Source: Methanothrix harundinacea (GTDB taxonomy: Archaea; Halobacteriota; Methanosarcinia; Methanotrichales; Methanotrichaceae). From it: a stretch of 64,000 bases of DNA. The translations under genes and the position numbers were made by a program. Within the stretch, counting starts at the first letter, position 1. The number at the start of each line of letters is the position of its first letter. The stretch is taken from NCBI GenBank assembly GCA_002502785.1, contig DAQG01000124.1, positions 1-64,000 on the forward strand, read 5' to 3'. Under the pieces are notes generated by a model. The model saw only the letters and a list, made by a program, of their open reading frames with translations. It was not told where the DNA came from and searched no databases. Positions 18,185 to 27,586 of the stretch are shown here, piece after piece.

Positions 18185-19186
18185 ATGGAGACCAGGAAAG
18201 TACAGAGGACGGGGAAGTCGACCTTCATCGTCTCCCTCCCCAAGGTCTGGGCTGTGAAGAACGACATACAACCAGGTTCCTTGATCTACATAACCCAGAG
18301 CGACAACGGGGCCCTTGTCCTATCCCCCGACAGGTCCGAGAGGGACCTCGCCACAAGGCTAGAGATCGGCGACAAGGTCGGTGACTCCCTGGTGAGGGAC
18401 ATCATCGGTTGCTACGTTTCGGGGTACAGGACGATGGAGGTCACCTCTGCCCACATGACCGCAGACCAGAAGAGGGACATCCACCAGATCGTCCGGAAGC
18501 TGATCGGCCCCGAGATCCTGGAGGAGACGGTCAACAAGGTATTGATTCAGGACCTGATAGATCCGGAGGAACTCCAGTCCGAACGGGCCCTTCGAAGGAT
18601 AAAGACGGTGGTGAGGTCGATGATCCAGGATGCCCTCAGCGCTCTTGTGACCAACGACTGGGATATGGCCGCCGACGTGATCCAGAGGGACGACGACGTC
18701 GACCGGCTATACCTTCTGGTATCGCGACAGTTCACCGAGATCCTCAGGTCCGGGTCGGTGAAGCAGGAGTCCCTCGACCCCATCACCGCCTTCAACTACA
18801 CCAGGGCAGCCACAAACCTAGAGCGGATGGCAGACCACGCTGCCAGGATCGCGGCGATGATCCTCAAGTGCGACTGCACATTGGCCTCCAACATCGTCGA
18901 GGAGATGAGCCAGACATCGCCGCAGCTTCTGGATCTCGTCGAGGACTCGATATCGTCCCTTCTTTCACTCAACTCCGGAAAGGCGAACGAGGTGATCGAA
19001 TTGAGCCGGCAGCTCCGAAGGCAGATCAACCAGATGGTATCCACCACAAACTTCTCAGACGAACACGAAGACGCCCTTCTGAGGATGGTGGTCACCAGCA
19101 TCGAACGGATGCTCGACTACATAAAGAACATCGGTGAGCTCGCCATCAACCTCAGCCAGACCGTCCCCCTATCCGAGGCCAAGTAG
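18185..19186 (+). CDS. AbrB-PhoU fusion regulator
   Basis: The 333-residue protein joins a SpoVT/AbrB-type DNA-binding swapped hairpin (about 1-45; METRKVQRTGKSTFIVSLPK, then WAVKNDIQPGS) to a PhoU-like helical part (about 115-330) with the signature FNYTRAATNLERMADHAARI. Such fusions are known in archaea and are thought to link phosphate sensing to transcription. Its place at the end of the pst-phoU run suggests it controls this operon; that is inference. Confidence 0.9.
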   Translation: METRKVQRTGKSTFIVSLPKVWAVKNDIQPGSLIYITQSDNGALVLSPDRSERDLATRLEIGDKVGDSLVRDIIGCYVSGYRTMEVTSAHMTADQKRDIHQIVRKLIGPEILEETVNKVLIQDLIDPEELQSERALRRIKTVVRSMIQDALSALVTNDWDMAADVIQRDDDVDRLYLLVSRQFTEILRSGSVKQESLDPITAFNYTRAATNLERMADHAARIAAMILKCDCTLASNIVEEMSQTSPQLLDLVEDSISSLLSLNSGKANEVIELSRQLRRQINQMVSTTNFSDEHEDALLRMVVTSIERMLDYIKNIGELAINLSQTVPLSEAK

Positions 19187-19399
19187 GTGCCGCCCTCTTC
19201 GTCCCCCTCCCCCGAAGAGAGGGCGCGTTTATTTTCACTGCAGCATAAGATCGCGTCCAAGATCGTCCTTAAGGATCGGTTCTCGGAAAAGGCGGTCGGC
19301 GGGGTTGACCAGGCCTTCATCACGAGAAAAGATGGGTCAGAGATGGTGGTCAGCGGGGCCGTAGCCCTCGACTCCTTCCTTCGGACCTTATCCAGATAG
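19187..19399 (+). pseudogene. N-terminal remnant of endonuclease V
   Basis: Starting with GTG directly after the preceding stop, 70 residues match the beginning of endonuclease V: an LQHKIASKIVLKDRF helix and strand, then GGVDQAF, which holds the first catalytic aspartate, and the strand VVSGAVALD. The family is about 220 residues long; everything after the second strand is missing. The frame ends exactly where an insertion sequence begins (inverted repeat from 19397), and the rest of the gene is not found beyond that element. Insertion with deletion probably removed the DNA repair nuclease that acts at deaminated bases. Confidence 0.7.
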
Positions 19400-20486
19400 G
19401 ACTTACGCAGTTAGTGTGGTTGAGACATTATAATTTAGATATTTTATATATTCTTTTATAGCATTTCGAATGACACTTTGCTTGCTCTCGAACCAGCTTC
19501 GAGTTGTTCTGATTCTTTCGACTTCAAATCTCAGAAATGCTCTTATTGAGAACAGTATATGCGTCCTCTGAGATTTCCCATTCCGCGCTTGACATCGTTC
19601 TACGCCACAAAACTGTTTTATTCCGCGGTGATACTCTTCTATTTTTCAAGACTTGTGTGCCAGTTCTTTTCGATCTGGTTCTTCCATGCCGATCAGATCG
19701 GTTGCCCAATGTTCTTCGTCACCGTCTTTGGAAACTATCCGGAACACTTTGGCAAATCCATAACCCTTCAGGTGGACATTTCTACCATCTGAAGGAATGT
19801 CTATTGTTGAGATCTGAACGTTTTTTGTGTTATCGGGGTTTACCAGTCGATTTTTCTTGAGTCGAGTTAGCCAATGCCACCCATGGTCACGGATTTTTTT
19901 GAGATTATCTAAGCTGGAATACCAACTGTCGAAGAGAACGAAATCGGGTCGGAAACCTCGTTCCTTTGCTTTTTCCAACATGTCCTGAAGGTGATTGTTC
20001 TTGGTCTTTCCATCATTGTAGTTGTCATAGATCCGAAAATCAACAGGAATCACGGAATTTCCATCTGTCCATACTAATGTAGTAATATTGATCCCATTAA
20101 CAACACAATGATGTTTTCCACTATAATGTTGGTAAACTAAATCCATCTTTTTTGCATAAGGCTTATCTAAAGTGGTATCGTCAACGATTAATACCCCTTC
20201 TCCGGGTCGAACGAGATGTGATGATTCGATCCACAATGCCCCCGTATCTGGCGGCCATCTTTGTAGAAGTCGAGTAAATGCATCGTGGGTGGGCGAATCT
20301 GCCCCCTCCGGATAACATCGAGCTGCTTCAGTACACGTAAAAACGTTGGCAGCAGCCATCAGAAAGTGGATATAGTCCAGATCGCAACACTTGGGTGGAT
20401 TCAATTTTATACGTCACCCCATATTCGTAGATACATTTGGATGGACCGAATCATCTAAAAATCCTCCGTCAACTGCGTAAGTCCTA
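19397..20486. mobile_element. insertion sequence, about 1.09 kb, with 16-bp terminal inverted repeats
   Basis: The left end 19397-19412 and the right end 20471-20486 are perfect inverted repeats (TAGGACTTACGCAGTT and its complement). They enclose one minus-strand transposase frame that runs to the left repeat. The outermost TA of each end reads the same on both strands, so it may be a 2-bp target duplication rather than part of the repeat. The interior is much more AT-rich than the host DNA. The copy looks inactive because its transposase has an internal stop. Confidence 0.9.
19403..20404 (-). pseudogene. DDE transposase with one internal TGA
   Basis: The frame starts at a TTG (20404) and runs 252 codons to a TGA at 19646-19648. 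It then continues in the same frame to a TAA inside the left inverted repeat. Catalytic aspartates are visible in LIVDDTTLDKP and FVLFDSWYSS. The glutamate region KIEEYHRGIKQ comes directly after the TGA, so the truncated product lacks it. The position before K is a tryptophan in related transposases as I recall them, fitting a TGG-to-TGA change. The family looks IS4/IS701-like (DDE_5 type); the exact group is uncertain. Confidence 0.85.
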
Positions 20487-20654
20487 ATACCTTAAGGTGT
20501 TGTCCCCCCCACATTTCTTTACTCTCTTTTCTTGACTGCGTGACCTGTTTTGACACCAGCGCTTATCCTTGATGAAGATGACCGATGACAAATCTGAAAC
20601 GAAAAAAGAGGAGTTGCGACACGAGGGAACAGGGGTTGAAGGGTGTTTTGAGGC

Positions 20655-21824
20655 TCATCCTCTCAAAAGATCCTTCACCACACAGGTGGGGTCCTCCCCA
20701 CAAACATCCCCGCAGTAGTATCTCGCCTTCTGCCGACACCCGCCGCAGACCTCCAGGTACTCGCACTCGCCGCAGGCCCCCTTCAGATGAGACCTGATAT
20801 CCCTCAGGGCCAATAGTTCGGGAACCGGATTATCGATCCAGATATCCTCAAAGCTCCTCTCCCGGACGTTCCCGACGACGACCTCGGGCATGAAGTGGCA
20901 GGGGAGAACGTCTCCACGATGGTTGATGTTTGCGACCTTTATCCCGGCGGTGCACCCGCCGGCGTTCAGGAGTAGCCTTCGGACGCGTTCACGCTTCTCT
21001 GGATCGTTCTTCAGCATCTCCAGGAGGTAAGCCCCGTCCATGGGAGAGTCAGTCGAGAGGATCTCGATCTCCTCGTCTTTCAGCTCGACGGCGGCCTCGG
21101 CCAGGAACTTGATGACGCTCCTCCTCTCCTCGGGGGATACATCTCGGTCTGAGATCTCGGCCGCCCTCCCGACGGGGACGAGGTGGTATAGGCAGAACCT
21201 GGGAATCTCCATATCAAGGGTCAGGGCCAATAAAGCCGGTATCTCGTGCCAGTTGTCTTTGGTGAGAGTCACCCGAAGGCCGGTCTTGAGGTCCGCGTCT
21301 CTTGCGTTCTTGAGGCCGTCGATGGCCCTCTGGTAGGCACCATCTACCCCTCTGAAACTGTCGTGAACTTCGGGCCTGCACGAGTCGAGGCTGACGCCGA
21401 CGTACCTTATTTCGGCCTCTTTGAGGAGCCTTGCGGCCTCCGGCGTTATCAGGGTCCCGTTCGTCGAGATCACCGTCCGCAGGCCCACCTCCTTGGCGTG
21501 GAAGGCGTAGGCGTAAAAGTTTCTGCTGAGAAGCGGCTCGCCGCCGGTGAGAATCAGCATCGGTATCTTGAGGGATGCCAACTCATCGACCAGCCTTATC
21601 CCCTCTTCGAGCCGGAGCTCCTCGGCAGCGGCGGCCGTGGCGTCTATGTAGCAGTGCTCGCAGGCGAGGTTGCAGTGGCGGGTGATGTTCCACATCACCA
21701 CGGGCTTCGTCTGGCCCGAGAACCTTATCATGTCGTCAGGGACGGGCTTGCCGATCTCTTCAGCAGCCCTGATGGCGTCCCAGACCGTGGCCTGGTCTGC
21801 CAGGGCCTTTGAGAATATGATCAT
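20655..21824 (-). CDS. ahbC: radical SAM heme-synthesis protein, AhbC-like
   Basis: A 389-residue radical SAM enzyme with the [4Fe-4S] motif CNLACEHC (C51, C55, C58), preceded by PVVMWNITRH and followed by the SAM-binding GGEP. A C-terminal SPASM-like Cys cluster is present (CGECEYLEVCGGC, then CGEDPTC). The N-terminal layout matches AhbC, which removes acetate side chains from didecarboxysiroheme in the siroheme-to-heme route; NirJ-type heme d1 enzymes are close relatives and cannot be excluded. It overlaps cobA-hemD by four bases, placing it in the tetrapyrrole operon. AhbA, AhbB and AhbD are not in the window. Confidence 0.75.
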   Translation of the reverse strand: MIIFSKALADQATVWDAIRAAEEIGKPVPDDMIRFSGQTKPVVMWNITRHCNLACEHCYIDATAAAAEELRLEEGIRLVDELASLKIPMLILTGGEPLLSRNFYAYAFHAKEVGLRTVISTNGTLITPEAARLLKEAEIRYVGVSLDSCRPEVHDSFRGVDGAYQRAIDGLKNARDADLKTGLRVTLTKDNWHEIPALLALTLDMEIPRFCLYHLVPVGRAAEISDRDVSPEERRSVIKFLAEAAVELKDEEIEILSTDSPMDGAYLLEMLKNDPEKRERVRRLLLNAGGCTAGIKVANINHRGDVLPCHFMPEVVVGNVRERSFEDIWIDNPVPELLALRDIRSHLKGACGECEYLEVCGGCRQKARYYCGDVCGEDPTCVVKDLLRG

Positions 21825-23293
21825 CCTTTCCTCCTGATCTCTTCCAGCATCGATTCGAAGGTGTACGTTTCCGGCACGATATCCACCCTCACCCCGAGCC
21901 TTTCCAGCTCCGCTCTGGTGGGCGGCCCGATGGCCGCCACCTTAGCCCGTGCTAGCCTCTCCCGAAGATCGGCTTCAGCGGAAAGCTCTTTCGCCCTCTC
22001 GATCAGGTTCTTGGCGGTGGAGCCGCTGGTGAAGGCGAAGACGTCGGGCCTTCCCCGCAGGATCAGCCAGTCGAGCCTGGGGTCATGGGAAGGGGCGATG
22101 TCGTAGAGGTGGACCTCGTCCACCTCGACTCCTGCCTCCTCCAGTATCGCGACCAGCTCCGCGCTCCCTTTGGCGCTCCTGAGCAGGAGGACATGCTTGA
22201 ACCTCGGTGCCAGGGCTTCGGCTAGGCCTTTGGAGCTGAAGCTATCGGGGACGACTGCAACCGAGAGGCCCCGCTCCACCAATGCATCCTTTGTCCGAGG
22301 GCCAATGGTGGCAAGGACCGACCGACCAAGTAGATCGGCCAATTCCGCGTCCCTGAGGGCGATCTCGGCTCCAGTGGCGCTGGTGAAGACGACGCAGTCG
22401 GCCATCCGTATCCTCTCGAGAAGGTCGTTCGGCAGCGGCAATTTCCAGAAGGCTATGGAGGGGGCTAGAATCGGCCTGAATCCCAGGTCCCGAGCGATCC
22501 TCTCAGACTCATCGCCCCGGTTGTCGGGCCTCAGGATGGCGATGGTAGCGGGCCTCAGCTTCTCTGAAAGGGATACGACGTCGCCCACCACCAGTATCGC
22601 AGGGGACTTGACGTCGGCCTCTTTTGCCCTCTCGACGATGTCACCCAGAGTTCCGACGACCAGCCTCTCCTCCGGGCTCCATCCCCTCTCGATGAGGGCC
22701 GCCGGGGTTCCGGGCGATCGTCCGCCCTCCAGCAGCGCCGAAGCGTTTTCCTGTAGCCTTGCTACCCCCATCAGAACTACGAGGGTTCCCCCAACCTTGG
22801 CCAGGGCCTTCCAGTCCAGGTTCTCGTCCTTTCCTGGCTCCTCGTGACCCGTGACCACGGTGAAGGCCGTTGTTATGCCCCGATGGGTGACGGGAATTCC
22901 CGCCCCCGCCGGAACCGATATCGCCGAGGTGACGCCGGGCACCACCTCGAAGGGTACCCCCGCACCGGCCAGGGCGAGCCCCTCCTCGCCGCCCCTGCCG
23001 AATACGTATGGGTCGCCGCCTTTCAGCCTGACAACCCTCTTTCCCTCAAGCCCCTTCTCCACCAGCAGGGCGTTGATCTCCTCCTGGGAGAGCTTGTGGC
23101 GGCCTGGAAGCTTTCCGACATCGATCTTCTCCGCATCCTCGGGAGCCCACCCCAGGATCTCGGGGGAGAGGAGCCGGTCGAACAAGACGACCTCGGCCTC
23201 CTCGATTAGCCTCTTGGCCTTCAGCGTCACAAGCTCCGGGTCGCCGGGACCCGCCCCCACCAGATGGACCTTGCCCCTCTCAGATCTTTCCAA
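21821..23293 (-). CDS. cobA-hemD: fused uroporphyrinogen-III methyltransferase / uroporphyrinogen-III synthase
   Basis: A 490-residue bifunctional protein. Residues 1-245 are the SAM-dependent CobA/SUMT domain, with VHLVGAGPGDPELVTLKA at the start, the SUMT signature VVRLKGGDPYVFGRGGEE and the PVTHRG loop. Residues from about 255 form HemD, the cyclising uroporphyrinogen-III synthase, with VVFTSATGAEI, the strand pair VLLLRSAKG and the closing FAFTSGSTAKN and VAAIGPPTRAELERLG. It makes precorrin-2 from hydroxymethylbilane, feeding siroheme, heme, cobamide and F430 synthesis. The start overlaps the end of hemC by 14 bases. Confidence 0.93.
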   Translation of the reverse strand: MERSERGKVHLVGAGPGDPELVTLKAKRLIEEAEVVLFDRLLSPEILGWAPEDAEKIDVGKLPGRHKLSQEEINALLVEKGLEGKRVVRLKGGDPYVFGRGGEEGLALAGAGVPFEVVPGVTSAISVPAGAGIPVTHRGITTAFTVVTGHEEPGKDENLDWKALAKVGGTLVVLMGVARLQENASALLEGGRSPGTPAALIERGWSPEERLVVGTLGDIVERAKEADVKSPAILVVGDVVSLSEKLRPATIAILRPDNRGDESERIARDLGFRPILAPSIAFWKLPLPNDLLERIRMADCVVFTSATGAEIALRDAELADLLGRSVLATIGPRTKDALVERGLSVAVVPDSFSSKGLAEALAPRFKHVLLLRSAKGSAELVAILEEAGVEVDEVHLYDIAPSHDPRLDWLILRGRPDVFAFTSGSTAKNLIERAKELSAEADLRERLARAKVAAIGPPTRAELERLGVRVDIVPETYTFESMLEEIRRKG

Positions 23294-24185
23294 CTTCCCT
23301 CACCGCCTCTTCTGCAAGATCGCGTCCTCCCATCCCCACCAGCTCTTGGCTAAGCTTTTTTGCCCCCCGGAGGTGGTCGTCCGTCGAAACTCTCCCCTCA
23401 ACCCGAACGAACCTGGACCCGTCCAGGGATAGGACCTCGGCCAGGATCCTTAGCTCCCCCCCCTCCAGCCTGGCGTTGGCAGCCATGGGGACGACACAGG
23501 ACCCCCCGATCGCCTCCAGGATCACCCGCTCGCACTCGGCCTCAAGCCTTGTGGGTAGGTGGTCTATCTCTCGAACCCGCTCCTCCGCCCGCCCTCTCGT
23601 CGCCACCACGGCGATGGCTCCCTGGTTTGCGGATGGAACGAACTTCTCGGGGTCCAGGACGGAGTATCTCGGATGGTAGCCCATCCTCGCAATCCCCGCC
23701 TCGGCGAGGACGATCGCCCTGTAGTTCCCCTCCTCGAGCTTTCGAAGCCTCGTATCGAGGTTTCCCCTGAGGCTCTCGATGACCAGGTCGGGCCTTGCCC
23801 TCCTGAGCTGAGATGCCCGCCTCATGCTGCAGGTCCCGACGACGGCCCCCTCCTCCAGATCTTCGAGAGCAGCTCCGTCTTCGCTCACCAGGACGTCCAG
23901 GGGCGAGTCCCTGGCAAGGACGGCGGCGATCACAAGCCCCTCGGGCCTTTTGGACGGAAGGTCCTTCATGCTGTGGACGGCGACGTCGATTTTTCCCGCC
24001 ACCATCTGGTCGTCGATCTCCCTAACGAATAGGCCCCTACCCGAGACCCGATGGAGGGGGACGTCCAGGACGTGGTCTCCCTTCGTCTTGACGATCACTA
24101 GCTCCGTCTCGGCACCTCTCGCCTCTAGAAGGGAGATGGCGGTCTTTGTCTGCCGCAGAGCAAGAGGGCTTCCGCGGCTCCCCAC
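23280..24185 (-). CDS. hemC: porphobilinogen deaminase (hydroxymethylbilane synthase)
   Basis: Polymerises four porphobilinogens. The 301-residue protein begins GSRGSPLALRQT and has the substrate loop VHSMKDLPS, the RRASQLRRARPDL strand and the dipyrromethane cofactor-binding Cys in EAIGGSCVVPMAA. The GTG at 24185 is the only good start codon, but it leaves almost nothing before the first strand; upstream in-frame codons (reading PERLIV) would complete that strand, so a non-standard start inside the hemL stop region is possible. Two bases separate it from hemL; it overlaps cobA-hemD downstream. Confidence 0.93.
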   Translation of the reverse strand: MGSRGSPLALRQTKTAISLLEARGAETELVIVKTKGDHVLDVPLHRVSGRGLFVREIDDQMVAGKIDVAVHSMKDLPSKRPEGLVIAAVLARDSPLDVLVSEDGAALEDLEEGAVVGTCSMRRASQLRRARPDLVIESLRGNLDTRLRKLEEGNYRAIVLAEAGIARMGYHPRYSVLDPEKFVPSANQGAIAVVATRGRAEERVREIDHLPTRLEAECERVILEAIGGSCVVPMAANARLEGGELRILAEVLSLDGSRFVRVEGRVSTDDHLRGAKKLSQELVGMGGRDLAEEAVREVGKI

Positions 24186-24187
24186 GA

Positions 24188-25456
24188 TCAGTCTCTCAGG
24201 TTTGACTTGTAAGCCTCCAGAGTTTGGTTGATATCGTCTTCAGAGTGGGCGGCAGAGAGGAAGTTAGTCTCGAACTGGCTCGGCGGGAGAAATACTCCCG
24301 ACTTCAGCATCCTTCTGAAAAAGGCGAAGTAACCCGCCTTGTCGCAGTTGAGGGCTTCAACATAGTTCTTTGGAGCATCGCCGAAGAATATCTTGAACAT
24401 GGAGGCGATCCCGACCACCGAGTAGCCGAGACCCAGGTCCTCGACGATATCCGAGAGGGCCTTTCGCAAGTTGTCGCCCCTGGAGTTCAGCCTCTCAAGG
24501 ACCTTTTCCCTCTCGAGAACGTCGAGGGTCGCCATCCCTGCTGCGAGAGAGGTCGGGCTACCGTTGAAGGTTCCAGCCTGGTATATACCGCCGCTGGGCG
24601 CCACCATCTCCATCAGCTCCCTTCTGCCGCCGACGACGCCGATGGGAAAGCCGCCGCCGATTATCTTGCCCAGAGTCGTCATGTCGGGAACAACATTGTA
24701 ATGGGTCTGAGCACCGCCGAGGCTGAGCCGAAAGCCCGTGATCACCTCGTCGAAGATGAGGACGACGCCTTGATCTTTCGTCAGCCTTCTCACCCCCTCC
24801 AGGTAGCCTTTCTCGGGGAGGATCGGGCCGATGTTTCCAAGAACCGGCTCCATGATCACCGCCGCCACCTCGCCATCGAACTCTGTCAGGGCGGCCTCGA
24901 TGGCTGAAAGGTTGTTGTAGGGGACCAGGAGTGTGTTTTTTGCCGTGTCCTTCGGAACGCCGAGGGAGTCGGGAATCCCCAGGGTTGTAGCCCCCGAGCC
25001 CGCCTTCACCAGGACCGAGTCGTGGGCTCCGTGAAAGCCCCCCTCCACCTTGACGATTCGATCTCTGCCGGTATAGCCCCGGGCGATCCTTAGGGCTGCC
25101 ATCGTCGCCTCGGTCCCGGTGTTGACGAACCTGAGCATATCGATGCTGGGATAGAGGGCTGCTATCCTCTCGGCGAGTCTTATCTCAAGCTCCGAGGGGG
25201 TGCCGTAGAGCCAGCCTCGCTCCAGCTGACGGACGACCCGCTCCATGATCTCGGGGTGCCGATGTCCCAGGATCATGGGGCCGTAGGCGAGACAGTAGTC
25301 GATGAGCTTATTTCCGTCCACGTCCCAGAGGTAGGGGCCTTCGGCCCTGGAGACGTAAAATGGGTATGGGGAAATGGCCCGGACCGGGCTGCTGACGCCC
25401 CCCGGCATCAGCCTCTTTGCGACCTCGAAGAGCTTGCTAGAGGCATCAGAACTCAT
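24188..25456 (-). CDS. hemL: glutamate-1-semialdehyde 2,1-aminomutase
   Basis: PLP enzyme forming 5-aminolevulinate in the C5 pathway. With the ATG at 25456 it has 422 residues, the usual length; longer in-frame readings start with a non-family stretch. Landmarks: [12 protein letters not shown] at the N-terminus, [30 protein letters not shown] strand with the PLP aspartate, and the Schiff-base lysine in [12 protein letters not shown] (K264). First gene of the hemL-hemC-cobA/hemD-ahbC operon; hemA and hemB are elsewhere. Confidence 0.96.
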   Translation of the reverse strand: MSSDASSKLFEVAKRLMPGGVSSPVRAISPYPFYVSRAEGPYLWDVDGNKLIDYCLAYGPMILGHRHPEIMERVVRQLERGWLYGTPSELEIRLAERIAALYPSIDMLRFVNTGTEATMAALRIARGYTGRDRIVKVEGGFHGAHDSVLVKAGSGATTLGIPDSLGVPKDTAKNTLLVPYNNLSAIEAALTEFDGEVAAVIMEPVLGNIGPILPEKGYLEGVRRLTKDQGVVLIFDEVITGFRLSLGGAQTHYNVVPDMTTLGKIIGGGFPIGVVGGRRELMEMVAPSGGIYQAGTFNGSPTSLAAGMATLDVLEREKVLERLNSRGDNLRKALSDIVEDLGLGYSVVGIASMFKIFFGDAPKNYVEALNCDKAGYFAFFRRMLKSGVFLPPSQFETNFLSAAHSEDDINQTLEAYKSNLRD

Positions 25457-25596
25457 GAAACATGCACCGGAGAGGATGACCAGTTGAAGATTAATCAACC
25501 TTGCGATTAGATGGCCGTATCGTAATAACTTTTGACCCGTCCTTCTGCCGAAAAGGAATAACATTCCGGGATAGAACGGAGGCCCGGCGGGAGAGG

Positions 25597-26811
25597 TCAG
25601 ACGATCTCCTTCCAGGCCCGCTCCTCCGCCCTTCTTGAGACCTCCCTCAGGGGAAGGCCGACCTCCGATGCGATCCTCTTGCAGTCCTCGTGCTCGGCCT
25701 TGATCTGGATTTTCTCGTCTCCGAAGAAGCTCACCTTTACACGGACCTGGAAATTTCTGCTTTCTATTTCAACACCGACCGTCCTCTCCTCTCTTTTGGC
25801 GACGAACCGGTGAAGGCTCGGAAAGACCCTGATCCCTAGGCTTCCCGTCTCCCTCATCACGATCCGGGCGAGCCGGTCCATCTCCTCCTTTCTCGCTATC
25901 ACCTTCACGATGTTCGCGGGCCTCCCCTTCTTCATCAGCGCAGGGACGATGGAGACGTCCAGGGCCCCCTCGTCCATCAGGAGGTCGATGAGGTTTCCCA
26001 AAACCTCTCCCGTCACGTCGTCTACGTTCGTCTCTAGCTGGACCACCCGGTCGTGGTGAGAATGGGCATGGAAATGGGAATGAGGATAGCCGGGGCGGGC
26101 TGACTCATCCACCACCAGTTTGCCGACGACCCCCCGGAGCAGGTTTGGAATCTCCAGATCCTTTGTTCCCGAACCGTATCCTGCGGCCTCGGCCCTGATG
26201 AGGGGGTAATCTTCGGCGATCTCGTCTGCAAACTCGGCGAGGATCGCCGCTCCCGTGGGGGTCAATAGCTCTCCCTCAACGGGCCCACCCCTCCAGAGGA
26301 GGCCCGAGGACTTCAGAACTTCAAGAGTTGCCGGAGCCGGGACCGGGAGGCGGCCGTGGGCCGCGATGACCGTCCCCGATCCGACGGATATCGGAAGCAA
26401 AAAGACCTTCTCGACCCCGAGGCTCTCAAGCCCTGCACAGCTCCCGGCGATGTCGGCCAATGCATCTAGAGCCCCGATCTCGTGAAACTGCGCCTCCTCC
26501 CGATCGACGCCGTGGACCCTGGCCTCGGCCCCGGCCAGGATCTCCATGATCCGGAGGGCCCGGGGCGAAAGCTGCGACCCCCTTAGAATCGATCTCGCTT
26601 CCGCGAGGGTTTTGTACCTCTTTCCGCCCGCCTGGATCTTCACCCTCGCGGCCCCTATGTGGTGCTTTTCATCTCTGGAGATCTCGAGGCTGCAGCCCAC
26701 AGACTCCACGGCTGCTTTCACCACATCGAAGTCAGCGCCCAGGTCCAGAAGGCAGGCCATGATCATGTCGCCGGAGGCCCCCGAGGAGGGGTCGAAGAGG
26801 AGGACTCTCAT
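25597..26811 (-). CDS. larC: LarC-family nickel cofactor protein
   Basis: The 404 residues match the LarC family (formerly DUF111): [21 protein letters not shown] at the start, [23 protein letters not shown], and the C-terminal [13 protein letters not shown] with [13 protein letters not shown]. In lactobacilli LarC inserts nickel into a nicotinate-derived pincer cofactor using CTP. A His-rich linker ([12 protein letters not shown], about 243-254) separates the two halves, a likely metal site. In some bacteria the two halves are joined by a programmed frameshift; here the frame is continuous. LarB and LarE are not adjacent. Confidence 0.93.
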   Translation of the reverse strand: MRVLLFDPSSGASGDMIMACLLDLGADFDVVKAAVESVGCSLEISRDEKHHIGAARVKIQAGGKRYKTLAEARSILRGSQLSPRALRIMEILAGAEARVHGVDREEAQFHEIGALDALADIAGSCAGLESLGVEKVFLLPISVGSGTVIAAHGRLPVPAPATLEVLKSSGLLWRGGPVEGELLTPTGAAILAEFADEIAEDYPLIRAEAAGYGSGTKDLEIPNLLRGVVGKLVVDESARPGYPHSHFHAHSHHDRVVQLETNVDDVTGEVLGNLIDLLMDEGALDVSIVPALMKKGRPANIVKVIARKEEMDRLARIVMRETGSLGIRVFPSLHRFVAKREERTVGVEIESRNFQVRVKVSFFGDEKIQIKAEHEDCKRIASEVGLPLREVSRRAEERAWKEIV

Positions 26812-26833
26812 GGTCGGTTGGTAATGTGCCGCT

Positions 26834-26844
26834 TTTTTAAATAT
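26834..26844 (-). promoter_or_regulatory. TATA box for larC
   Basis: ATATTTAAAAA on the minus strand, 23-33 bases before the ATG at 26811. This is the distance expected for a leaderless archaeal transcript. Confidence 0.6.
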
Positions 26845-26847
26845 GAA

Positions 26848-26976
26848 TTGGTCTTCTGCGGTTCGATTGGAGTGCTAGTGCTAATAGGACGCTGCATAAT
26901 AGCGCTTATTATGGCGAGATGGATCAAAAAGGCGTCCTGCCAGAAATGCAAAAAAGAGGATAATTCGGGCCTCTAA
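26848..26976 (+). CDS. possible small membrane protein with CxxC
   Basis: A 42-codon frame starting at TTG and lying in the spacer between larC and the 186-residue gene reads as one hydrophobic segment (SIGVLVLIGRCIIALIMA) followed by RWIKKASCQKCKKED. A transmembrane span with a basic, CxxC-bearing tail is a plausible small protein. There is no clear ribosome site, however, and the start overlaps the larC promoter. It could equally be chance; treat as weak. Confidence 0.22.
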   Translation: MVFCGSIGVLVLIGRCIIALIMARWIKKASCQKCKKEDNSGL

Positions 26977-27533
26977 GCCTCTGCCATCCTCTTCGCCCTC
27001 TCCTTCTCTGCCAGGAAGACGTTCTCGTTCAGCACATCGCATGCGTTCTCGTTCTTCCACCAGGCCCATCTATCCTCGCCGAGGGCGTCTGATGCCGCGC
27101 GGATGTCTGCAAACTCCTGGTCGTAGACTGTGTACTCGGGGCTCAGGGGTACCATCGACTGGCCTCCGACCTCAGAGAAGGAGGGGTCAACCTTGACGAC
27201 CTCGCCTTTCTTGTTCCTCACCAGAAGCCAGACGTGACCGTCGCCCTTCCCGGCGAAGTCCTCGGAGTATGCGAAGGAGACGTCAAATCCGTGGCTCTTG
27301 AAATACCACTCGTAAAAGGCAGCCCTCTCGAAGACGTCGAGGTCTGCGGCGTAGCCTTTAATGGAACTGCTGTACCTGATCACGTCATCGGGGTTCTGGA
27401 CGTCGGCTGGCTTCAGCTCCAGATAATAGGGGTCCGGTATATCTCCTCCGCAGAAGTCGCCGCCGAGGGGTCCGTCCAGCCCCTCGTCGCCGCGCAAGAA
27501 CGCATAAGCTCCAAGAAGGATCAGAGCAACCAC
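26973..27533 (-). CDS. membrane-anchored transglutaminase-like protein
   Basis: Last gene of the tubulin-like operon, 54 bases after it. A hydrophobic N-terminus (VALILLGAYAFL) would anchor or export the protein. The rest resembles the transglutaminase/papain-like fold: a helix ERAAFYEWYFKSHG, then strand GHVWLLV with a histidine and KVDPSF with an aspartate, in the order of the family's His-Asp pair. The nucleophilic cysteine expected at the start of the helix is not present (alanine/phenylalanine there), so a catalytic role is doubtful. The GTG at 27533 may not be the true start, since AGGAGG lies about 30 bases before it and suggests a start several codons upstream. Confidence 0.7.
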   Translation of the reverse strand: MVALILLGAYAFLRGDEGLDGPLGGDFCGGDIPDPYYLELKPADVQNPDDVIRYSSSIKGYAADLDVFERAAFYEWYFKSHGFDVSFAYSEDFAGKGDGHVWLLVRNKKGEVVKVDPSFSEVGGQSMVPLSPEYTVYDQEFADIRAASDALGEDRWAWWKNENACDVLNENVFLAEKERAKRMAEA

Positions 27534-27586
27534 CAGGAATGCCCACTTTTTCGCCAGATTCGCGTCCTCCTGTGATCAGCTCAGGC

